NCBI GenBank assembly: GCA_964019055.1
Contig: OZ025210.1
Coordinates: forward strand, 3,353,047-3,417,046
DNA: 64,000 nucleotides
Source: Anthopleura xanthogrammica
Taxonomy: Eukaryota > Cnidaria > Anthozoa > Actiniaria > Actiniidae
Reading direction: 5' to 3'
The translations under genes and the position numbers were made by a program. How positions within the stretch are numbered: the stretch's first letter is position 1; each line of letters starts with the position of its first letter. The notes beneath the pieces were generated by a model. That model had not been told where the DNA came from. It searched no databases and was given only the letters and a program-made list of their open reading frames with translations. Positions 34,541-46,500 of the stretch are shown piece after piece.

Positions 34541-37500
34541 ATGTCCCGAAAAGAGGTGAGAATCTTACAGCTCGTTTAGTTCTTTCGCTCTGGGGCTAAG
34601 AAAGCTTTTGAAGGATGTTTTGAGTCCAGAAAAAATCGCGCTTACAAAGCAATTTTTTATAAATTTGTACAAAACTGGAGGAAAAATTATAGTATATATT
34701 TGGTACGAATATTTTATTAACTTTCATAATTTTCGCTTTCTTTCTGTGCTAGAGTAAAAAGGAATGCGTCGCCATTGATTTAAGAGTTAGAAAGTTTCAT
34801 GATTCTTTGACGAATCACTGCGAAGAAATCCCAGAATTGGTAAGTTTGGTTACTGTACTTTCTCGATTTTAGTGGTTAAAATGCTTAAGGGGGGACTTAC
34901 CTATTTACCAGCCACAGTTGCTAAGGAAAGGATTTAAAAATGCCTAAGAGGTTTTTGTAAGGTTTTAAGCTCATGATGAAACCAATTGGTGAAATGGACC
35001 ATTTTTTGATATGTGGGAAAATATTTAGATTTAAAAAATTCAACATGGCTTGGTAGCCTGGCCTTTTCACCGTTTTCAAAAATAATGCTTAACTTTGTTT
35101 CAATTCAAATCAGCTATGATTTCGCTTATTTGTGAGTCAATCCGACCAAATGCACGCTTGTTTTTTAACTTTTAATGAAATATGACGTCATATATTGCGT
35201 AAGAGAGATGACGTCATCGCACATATCAGAAAATGATCCATTTCACAAATTGATTTTATTTATGAAGTTATAATATAAGAAAAACCTTTTAGAGATTTAA
35301 ATACTTTCCATAGCAACCGTGGCTGGTAAATAGGTAAGTCCCCCCTTAACACAGTTAACATGTGACCAGTCAAGAGGACCAGCCTAAGATGTGCTTGCAG
35401 GGACGGCGGAGCCGGGGGGGGGGGTTTAATCTTAGCCCCCCTCCCCCTTTAAAATGTGCTCTGCTATCCCTAGTTTGCCTGGACTGGACAAGTGTCAATT
35501 TTGTCCAGACATTGTCCATTAACTGGCCATTTTTTTGACCCTGTAATAGGTGTTACAATATATTGAATTATTGTGATGACTGTGTAGATGTTATGTGTGA
35601 TGATTCTTATCTGGCAATATTATTATTATGACTATTGGTAACCTAGATATTTACTTCTCGTTCGTTTTGTTTTTCTTTCATAGGATCCAAGATGGAAAGA
35701 AACAGTTCAGTTCATCTGCTATGCTCCACTTCCCTTCCAATTTCACCAGGGAAAGAACCAACCAGTCATCACAGATGACGCAAGTCTTGAAGAATGGAAA
35801 GAAAGAACAACCTTTATCAATGAAGATTTAAAATGGCTGCTTTGTTTACCTCACAATAAATTCTGGTGTCAGGTGAAAATGCTACTTCTTATTTATATGT
35901 TTTTCTTTTTCATGAAAATGAAAAGTCTCCACATTTTCTCAAAATGGGTTCTTTACCCATGGCTCCTGAAGTGACGTGGTCCTTTTCCAATTTCTCAACC
36001 TATACTTTGGGCAAAACCCCAGTCACAATAATAGTTGTTGGAGAAGTCCCAAGTCAATGATTCTAAGTCCCATTCCTTGCGACCTTAATCTTAGTCCTGG
36101 TGCATAAAATCCCTATTTTTTTCCTGCCCAAATGTATCTAGTAATTTGTCCAGGATTGTAGAATAATCCACTCAAGATATCCTAAAAAAACATTTTTTGC
36201 AGGTAATCTTTGATGAATCTCTACACACTTGCCTTGACAGTTATTTAAAACATGCTCCTAGGTAAGTATAAAATGTAATATTTTTTTCTTAGTACAATAA
36301 TTGATAACCCACAAATTGCTTCCATTTTTAACCAATCAATGGGAGGGAGAAAACTTAAGCTACGGACACGTGATGCAACATTGCATGCATTGTCACATGA
36401 TGCAATTTGTTCCACAATGTTGCTGAAGTAGAAAATGATTCATGAACGATGTGTCTGTGCCTTTATTATCCAATCACATTGTTCGAATTCAGAAGCCATT
36501 TGAGTGCTGTTCTGAACCAATCAAATAAAAGAAACATCTCCAAATCCAATTACAGTGCAGTCGAAAGCCATTTGGGTGTTAGCTCTCTTCAGTTTCCCCA
36601 CTCCAATGAAATCTGCTGCTACACTATAATCTATTAATTTGTGGCTTATAATTCTCATTTGAATCATTTTTTCTTCTTTGAAATGCTTAAACATTCCATC
36701 ACCTCTTGTGGTATTTGCCATGAAGTGCAGATGTGACAATTTCTTAATCTACACTTGACAGATCTTTTGATTTATGGCGTGTACGATTACCAGATGAACT
36801 GACTGCTCTACAGCATGATATCAACAAGAGAGTATTCATGGTGTTATTGAGAATGTCTACACACAAAGAATCTAAGGTTTGGTCTCAATCTTCATTTCCA
36901 TTATACTTCCATAAAGGCGCAATGACACGAAGCAATTTTTTCTGCAACTTGTTTCGTAATGGCATACACTAGTTGCATGGAGCATTGCAGCATGTAACCT
37001 ACAGTGCAATTGGAAAATGTTGTGAGACAAGTTGCAGCAAACAATTGGGTCTCGGTTGCACCATTGCACCAGACAAGATACAGAGAAAATTACTCCATGT
37101 AATTTAGCCTTAACTCTCATTTGGCTAGCAAATGGGGTTACATCCCCCTCTCCTAAAATTAATTCTACTTACCACCCCCTCCCTCCCCCAATTTGAAAGA
37201 AGATTAGTACCCCAGATATGTTGAGCTTGAGGCTGTTTCCCATGGCCTTGCTTCCCTACAGTTCCTGGGAATCTGTTATTTTGATCCTTTTCCTTGGTCC
37301 CAGGAGGTTCAAGATAACAAGATTCCCCTCTACTCTTGTGCCAGTACTTTCTTTATGGAGTGGAGTGGCTGACATTCATCCTCCTCAGGAATATTAATGC
37401 TCATGACTTCTGTGTTTCTACGACTGCTTGTGGCCCTGTGATATTCTCTCTTATTTGATCAACAGTTTTATATATGTGCGTTATTGATTGCAGGATTGCT

Positions 37501-40500
37501 TTTTTACTCCAAGTACTTTTGGTGAAATAATTTATGAAAACTATCTGTTTGACATTCCAAAACTTATGGACATCTGTGCTGTGTATAGTGGAATGGAAGA
37601 TAACAACCACTCTCTGCTCAGAAAAATGATTGAAAATATATTTGATAAACAGCCCAAGTAAGTTAATTATTATTCAACTTGTGTAGATATTTAGATGTTG
37701 CTGCAGTTTAAGCACTGAGTAACAAGTGCATATCAGATTGTTGAGAGTGTTGAGAGTGTTGAAGCATGGGTGGCATCACGTTGAGAGCGCTCACCTATCA
37801 CCAATGCGACCCAGGTTTGAGTCTCACCAGACTCAGTGTTGTTAGTGAGTAGAGTGGTTTGTTAGTTCTCTCCTGTGCTTTGAGGGTTTTTCTCTGGGTT
37901 TTCTGGTTTTCCACCCCTTTAAATTTGAAATGTTTTCTAATAGACCCATTCGAAAAATGGGTGCTTCTTATTTACATATTTTCTAAATTTAATGCCTCAA
38001 GAGAAACAAAACATATCAATGGAAAGAAGATAAGATAAATAAGGATTCTGTGAAAAATCCAGAACAAAAAAGTGATTATATTAGAAGATATTGCAGTGTA
38101 AAGTGTGTAAATGACACCCAAGCGAGGCTAGTCAGTATTGATCAGCAAAATCTGGTATTTATATCTGTAAATTCATTCCATAATAACTTAAAAGAAAATA
38201 ATGCCACGGCATTGAAACTTCCTGTTCACTCACTTTTGGATGATCTTTCAGGTAAAAGTGATATCCTGATGAAATTTTTGATTGAAGAAGTTTAAATAGA
38301 AAAGTGAAGAATCGCCATTTTTAGAATCGGTGTATGGTTCATTGTTTTTCAGGTATTATGATGACCTGGATCAAACTATCCCAACTTTGATGGAAACTTT
38401 AAATAATATAATCACAAAATGTGGACTTGAAAACATTCTAGATGCCTCGCCTCAAAAGCTAAGCGAAAGGGGCTCGCTGTCACAAAAGGAGCTCAGTTCA
38501 AAAGAGGTTGTGGACATAGTGGTATACCTATCTGATATTGGCCACACTCTGGTGAATTTTATGGAGATTTTTCCGTCTTCTTGTCAGTACTTCTTTAAGC
38601 ATGGACTTGTTTCGGGACTAGTGAACTTTTTTGAAGCAATTATCCCTTTTTTAGGAAGTAAACTATCAGCAAAGGAAATGAAATTTTTGAGGTTTCAGTT
38701 AGAAGTTGTGATGACAGCACTGGTAAAAGTTTGTAATCTTGTGTTGAGGACCTGTTGCATTGAGCCTTTGGTGTCCAGGTAAGATTGTATAGTCTGCTAA
38801 TTTACTTGCTGTGTTGAATTTAAATCTTGAATAAATCTGTTACTGCCATTTTCATAATTACACAGACTCCCAAATTCAAATATCAGCAGGCAAGGACGTT
38901 TTTGCTTCTGAAAATCTAAAATGATCATTCGGTTCCTTTTATATTTTTGGCTGGAGGCAGTGTAGTCTTCCCCACAGCAGTTTTGAGAGAGCGTTGTGTG
39001 ACGACCCTAAAAACGGCTGCGGGGAAGACTAGGCAGCAGTGATAAACCAAATTCCAATGGGCAACTACAGAGTCCATGTAATATTGAAAATTGCAGTAAT
39101 CTTTTTTCATTTCATTTTGTGTTTTGTTTTATTCTCATTTACTGTCTTATTTTCATTGCTTATTCCTCCCCTCTATCTTTCCCTCCCTCCTTCCTATCCT
39201 CCTTTCTTTTTTGCTATCTTCTCATTCAATCTTGGTATCTTTCTTTTCATTTTTCAACCATTCTTTTATCATCCATTTTTTTCTTTTCATTCGAATTCCT
39301 TTTCCCTTTCATATTTTTTTTCAATCATTCATTCATTTGCTCCTCAGGGTTACACATCACAAGTTATGTCATAATCTATTGATTACTCCTAATAATTTTT
39401 GAATAAAAAATCCTCTTAAATACCAATTTTGAAATCATTTAAAACCTTTCTCGTAGCACACCAGAGGAGGTTCAAAAACATGTTGAAGACTATTGTCAAG
39501 TTCTAATTTCAATATTATCAGAAAAAAGGTAAGAAACACACAAAAAGATTTGGATATTGTAAAAGAATTTTGTTATTTTATCGCGCAACTTATCAACATT
39601 ATATGTTGATTCCTACAATTTATTACCAATGTTTTCAAGCGCAAAGAGGTTGTTAAATTGTCTACCTCCCAGACAAAAATAGTTTTTAGATAGTAAAAAC
39701 ACTGAGTTTTTGTCTGGAGAGTGAGATAACCGACAAGTTCTAATGTCAATACTATCAGAATAAAGGGGGAAAGCACACAAACTGAGTTGGATTTTTTAAG
39801 TATTTTTTTTATTTTTTTGGTGTTTTTGTGTAACTTATCAACAATATTTGTTGATATCTACAATTTGTTTTAGAAATGCTTTCACAGAAAGAAGTTGTTT
39901 GCTAGTTGTCCAGAAAACGGTTTTTAAGATTGAGAAATAAGCAGCTTACGGTACAAAATTGTGAATAGTTGAACAGAAAAAGGGAGTAAAGTTCATCATT
40001 CCACTTCTCAGTACACCATTTTCGCGTATAATTCAAGCATATTTTTTACTTGCAGATTGAAAAATAGGCATTTGTCTGATTTCAGGACAAAAAGAAAGAG
40101 TGTTGAAATTCGAGTTTTTCACAGAATTTTTTTGAAATTTTTCTGAAAAAGCGCTAAAAAGTGAAGCCAGGGTAAAGTTTTAAGTCTAAAACTCGTTGCC
40201 AAAGAAGTACGGAAATAATTGTCAGTCTTTTAGATTTTCCTGGAATGATGATTAATGATCCTCAATCAAGGGTTGGGATTCCTGTGGTTTTTCCTTCTCT
40301 GAATCTTCAATCAGAATGGGAGAGTGACTCCTCGGTGATCGTAATCCCAACTCTACCTCAATAGGAACAATATCAACTGCTTTAGCGTAGTAGTCGTGCA
40401 AAGCCTGCTTTGAAGCGATGTAGGATACACCGTCATCATTGGCAAAACGGGATACCACCTCACCATCACTGGCAGTTCGTAGAGGTCGTGCGGCTTTCAT

Positions 40501-43500
40501 ATAGGGAGCAGTGTCCTTCTCTTTTTGGGTGTGGTCACACACTGGATCGTCACTCTCCTTGGTAACAGTCACGTGACTGAGGACTTGGGTCACGTGACTT
40601 GGGTCTTGTCGGGCTAGTCTTAATGATCCGGTGTTCAGGAGGCGAACAAGGAATTCATAGTAATCACTAATCACCTCTCCGCCCTTTCTTCGTCCATCCA
40701 GTTTATAGAACGTTCTCCTATGTTCTTCTTCAGCACGGCTAGTAGTGGTCTTGGACGCTGAAGGAGTCTTGGAATCCTTCTCCATCTCATCGCGCTGCGC
40801 TTTAACATCAAGGGTTTCTGCGTCACTAGTTTGTGCATCTTCAACAAAAGCTTGTCTAAGTGCTTTTTTCGCACCATTATCGTTGGTTTTTGAAACTTCG
40901 GGGACCTTAGATGCACTGAATTCTTTGTCATCTCTCATCAATATCTCTGAGGTGGCTTTTCTTTCTCCAAGACTGGAGTCGATGGCAGAAACTTTGGCCA
41001 CCTTGCTGTCACTCTGGCATGTTCCTAACATTGTGGAGCAAGCCGCTCCGATAAATGTGTCTCGCGAGGGTACACTTCTCACAGGGCTGACCTCATTACT
41101 TCTACAAACGTTAGTCACTGTATTATCCTCCTGTGAGCTCTCCCTGACGCAGGGAATCTGTGTTACACTCTGTTCCTGTGTCACAGCTTTTGTCTCTAAC
41201 ATGCTCAAAAATTCCCCCATTGCGCTGTCATTCTCAGAGCTTGAACCCAAAGAGCTTGTGTCCCAGTCCATGCTGTAATCACTAACTTCTCCTGAAGATC
41301 TCATCTCATAATCGAAAAGTTCTTTGTTTATCTGGTCATCTGATGTCTCCGAGTTGAGCTCGGCTGTCTGCCAATCAAGAATTTTCCCTATTGAGAATTC
41401 TTCTGCGTCTGAGCTGCCAGACTCAAAATTAATGAAATAGTTGTGTACTTTGTCACACGTGTCAGATGTTCCTGAGCTCTCCGGGGTGACCTGCCAAGTA
41501 AATAGTCTCTCCTCGTCTGAGTACTCATCCTCTCGTGCAGGCAGGCTGTTCTCATCGTTGCTTGGTCTTCTTATCCTCCTGTCAGTCATTTCTAAATTCG
41601 CTGATTCCAAGGCCCTGGTCTCCTCAAAATCTTCATCGCTTGAAATGTTGTCTTGTTCGGCCGAGCTTGATTCAGCGTCGTTGGAATGCTCTACCTTGGC
41701 GTTCTTAGTCTCTTGTGTTCTGGTCTCGTCAGAAAAATTGTCTTTCATGGGCAGGTCATCTGCGCCCAATGAACTCGTCTCGATGCTGCTGCTAGAATTT
41801 ACATCCTTGCTGACACATTCCTGCACTGTTGTGTTGGGGTTTGCAGTGTCCTTGACAATATTGTCCTCCCTCGAAAAGTTGTTCTTTTTCACATAACAAA
41901 CCTCAATGTCACTAAAACTTGTCTTCTCCTTGCCATCCTTCTTCGATCTTCTCAAGACTGTGTCCTCCCTTGGCAAGTTGAAGCTTTCCTCTCTCGACAA
42001 GTTGTCTTTTCCCACGGTGCTGATATCAACGTTGTCAGAACTCTTCGTCTCCTGGTCTTTCTCCTCCTTTGTCTTTGCCAAGGAAGTGCTTTCCCTAGCT
42101 CGTACGTCGCCAACTGATGTATGTGACCCTCTCAACGTTGTGCTCTTCTCCTTAGCAAAAGTGTCGTTCATTAGCAAGTTAAAGCTTTCGTCTCCCTTCA
42201 TGTTATCTCCCACAGAGCTGATGTCATTGTTGTCCAACCTCTTCGTCTCATTATCTTCATCCTCCAATGTCTTTGTCAAGGAGCTGGTCTCCCCAACTTG
42301 TACATCGTCAGCTGACGTCTGTTGTGTCGTCATTTGTAGCTCTTTGTCAGTGTTGGGTACAATCTCCGCACAACTAAGATTCACTGCGCTCTCACTTTCT
42401 TGTCTCTCAGCTTGCGTCCCTTGTCTTTCAATCATCCCAGCACTTGATATCTGAACGACACTCTTCGTCCCCTTGCCTTTCTTGGATGCTCTGGGTTTCT
42501 TCGATTTGGGGTTCCATTCGTTTACTTTAGATTTCTTTGAATGCGAAGGATTGCTGTCCCTAGCGGCGATAGCCTTTTTCCTGGCCGAGCCATTACCGTA
42601 GAGGTCGCGTGGCGTTGGTAATGCTCGTACGTTCGCCTTTGCATCGATCAACTCGTGCTCCCTCAAGGTAGAAGCTCTTGGTAGAGCACCATTGAGAGCA
42701 CGTGTCGTTTCGTCTTCCTCCTCAATCGCCTGACAGTCTTCATCCTCGCTTGTTTTTCTCTGGAAAATTCTACTCAAGAAACTGGTTTTTCTTGGAGAAT
42801 CGGCATTTCTTTTGTCACCACTGCAAATCGCCTTTTCTCCTTTCTTTGACCAGGGTAGTGAAAACCATTTCTTGCTTGTACTAGAATCTTCCTCTACAAT
42901 ATGCGTACTGTCTTCACGTGTGATTGTAACCGAACTGCTATCTTCTGCTGGTTGATAGGCGGATGTTGATGGCTGATCGATGTTCCCAGCTGATAGATGC
43001 TGTTCGTGGTCACTCCTGCTATCACATGCTTGGTTAATTACTGTTTCGGTTTTGGTGTTTTCTTGTGCGTTGTTGATGACTGATGATCCATCAACGGCTA
43101 CCAGTAGAGCGGCGGTATGAGACTGGCCTGCTTGCTCGTGATCTGAATCCTCATCTGTAACAAACATTAACATAATTTTTTTTACCACTAACCCAATAAA
43201 CACCTTGTTCTAAATGAACATGATGATATAAGTTTCAATTTTTTCAAACATTTAACGCTCTGTCTGTACTTATTCTTTCTAAATTATTCAATCCATTTAT
43301 GTCATAAGCGCGCGCTCTCTAGTGTTATTCCATCATATGATCCATATCTTTTCGTCATAACAAGTGCGCACTCTCTATTCTATTTACATCTAATCCATTT
43401 CAGTCACGAGCAGCGCGCACGCTCTAATCTTATCCTTTCGAATGATTCGATTTATTTCCGTCACGACAAGCGCACACGCTCTAATCTAATTCTTTCGAAT

Positions 43501-46500
43501 GATTCGATTTATTTCCGTCACGACAAGCGCGCACGCTCTCATCTAATTCTTTCGAATGATTCGATTTATTTCCGTCACGACAAGCGCGCAAATGATGACA
43601 ATGATTTATTATTTATATATTTATATTTTATACTGTTCCATTACGTTCCATTCCACCTCAATGCGCATGTTCTGATTGTATTGTTACCAATAACAACAAC
43701 AATGCTTTAAAGACAACGGATTCAAAAAGAAAAGCAAAACTCATCTTCAAATCTTTGAATTTTTCCGCCATAGTTACTTAAAGATAAGACAGAAAGTCGT
43801 GGAACAATTTTTCCAAGTGCGGGTAAACTTTTTCAAATTCTTTATCAAAAAATATTTTTTGTTATAAAAAACAAATTTGAGATAAAAAAGAAATTTCTTA
43901 CCATCATCATCTTCAACCGCGCTACCGTTCCACACACAACAAAACACGACGCTCACCAAGCCGTGCAGAAAGCCCGCGAATCGTCCCGAAGGACGAGGGC
44001 TACTTCGACGGCTTTCTCGTCGTTGCTTGAGATTCATCTCAAGTCTGAAAACCAAAAGCAGTTTTTCGCATCAGTACGAAGAAAATAAAAAACCGTTAAA
44101 AAGTCTTCGCGAAAATGTCAAGATATACGAAGAAACTTACCAGTAAAAACTGAAAGAATCTTTCCTCCAAAAACACTGACATTGCAATGTCTTTTGACGC
44201 TAGTTGAACTAGTTTTTGATACGGGATTGATCAAAACCAATTCCGTTCAAAAGTACGTTGTTTTCTACCAGAGATGTAGAAAACTATTAACATGTAATTA
44301 GGTAATTGATTGTTTATGTCACAGCTGCGTCATCTGTTAATTGGTATATTAACGATATTAATAGGCCTTTTGCAACAACAGGTCACGTGACCCTACCCCC
44401 CTTAAATTGAGCAGCTGTGTCAAAATGAACATCAGAAATGAAATGAGCACCTCGATATTAGTAAGAAGGCAAAGTTTTAGCTCATAATGTTGAGTATAGG
44501 AGAAATGGCATTAAATATAAAATTCAATATTTTATAGGGATTTGTATGGAAAATATGCTCTGGCGGGCAAAGCTTGCCCGCCAGAGCATATTTTCCATAC
44601 AAATCCTTATAAAATATTGAATTTTATATTTGATGCCATTTCCCTTGTGTCACATCTTATGAGCTGAGATTTCGCCTTCTTACTAATATCGAGGTGCTCA
44701 TTTCATTTCTGATGTTCATTTTGACACAGCTGCTCGATTTAAGGGGGGTAGGGTCACGTGACCTGTTGTTGCAAAAGGCCTATTGATAATTGAAAAAGTA
44801 ACAAAAACAATTTCTATATTTGCGCAGTTTTCGATATTCGTTAAAGCCTACATGACACTCACATACAACACCACACAATACAATATCTTTATTGATAGAG
44901 GGAGACGCATTAAACATTCACAGTTATATGACGCACGGCCGTCTTATAAAACTTATTTCTTATGTTATTTGTTTTAGTTTTTTAAGTTTTTTTTTTTTAA
45001 AAACGCGTTTGAAAAGTCAACATGTGAGTTGAGTGTTGTATGTTGTAAATAGTGAATGTGAATTCGTTTTTACTTAGGTTTATAAGCTGGTATGACGCAC
45101 AGTTCAGTATAGAGAATGACCTTATCACAATCCAGTCATGTCCTGGATCAACTCTTGATGCTACTCGTGTGGAATACATCATCCAGGCCATTCAAAGCGC
45201 ACACGAGGCTCATCCTAACAAAACCAAGAAAAAAGACAAGAAAACCAAACAACACCAGTCAGGTGGCGAAACGCTAAGAGAGGTCAATGGATTTGTCGAA
45301 GGACAAGAAACTGGGCCTCAAAGCTCATATAATACAGTAAGGTTTAGTCCTCAAATAATGATAGTTCTGTCGTTGTTCCTTACTACTATGCTGCGCAAGT
45401 ATTAGCGGTTACTTATTGTTTGTTTTTTCTTCTGGATCCCCTCCTCCCCCACACCACCACACCACACCCCGGTTTGCGGTTCAGATTCGACTCCGTTCAA
45501 AAATGCTATCAAAATTATTTCCATGAAAGCAAGGTTTGGATATTTTTCTCAGCCTTGACTCGACAATGAAGATGAATCGGATTAGCTTTTTTAGGGGACG
45601 GAATAATTATCTACTGTTTAAGCTACTTGTTTAGGCGTCCCCCCCCCCCCCCCCCCCTTCACAAACACACACACCGCTTGACCGGTATCTGTACGATCTC
45701 GTGGAAATATGTATTACATCTGTTTGCGCGGCCAAGTATTTCTGTGGGGTTTTTTTAAGTTGTCGACAGTTAACGTCGTCTTAAACTTTTGTCTTGATCT
45801 TGTCCAGGAACTTGTTGCCTCTCTTCCACGTGATGACGTGGATGACGTACAACTGGATTCCATGGTTACCAGTGTACGCGACCTTCTTCCAGGCCTTGGA
45901 GAAGGATTTGTCATTAAATGCTTACAAGAATACAATCATGACTTTGAAAAGGTCATCAATGCTGTTCTCGATGATAACCTACCCGACTCGCTCAATAAAC
46001 TAGATAGAACGATGGACAAATCTCAAGCACTGAGCTCACAAAATGATCCCGAAAACTTGATATCAACGAGGCATTCAGTGTACGACAAAGATGATTTCGA
46101 CGTCTTCACGCAAGGGAACAAACTTGACCTGTCCAGGATACATAAGGGTAAAAAACGCGACGAGACAAATTTCGATACCTTATTGGCTGATAAGAGTCAC
46201 ATGACCGAGTCTGTCAAGAACCGGTTAAGCAGGTATGACGTGTATGGCAAGTTTGAGAAAGAGCCCGCGTATGATGAGTATGATGATGAGTATGACGACA
46301 CGTATGACGCACTGGATGTTGGCGCACAGGATGACGACTCGGCTGATGAACTGACAACACGAAGGTACGAAAAATACTTCATATCAAAATTGTTGGTTTT
46401 GTAGTGCAGTTTCAGACCACGTGTCATTCCCTTGAGTATCATTACTTTGTTAAGCGGTTGCACATGAGATACATCTCAAACAAAGAATGTTATTCTCAAA

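Noticed and set aside
38050..38295. 81-codon frame in ASCC2 intron 6
   Set aside because: It has no recognisable domain and no matching splice phase with exons 37494 or 38353. Skipping it keeps ASCC2 aligned with homologues.
40745..42454. Plus-strand open frames of 150-180 codons
   Set aside because: They are antisense shadows of the long nested minus-strand exon, with compositions that mirror it.
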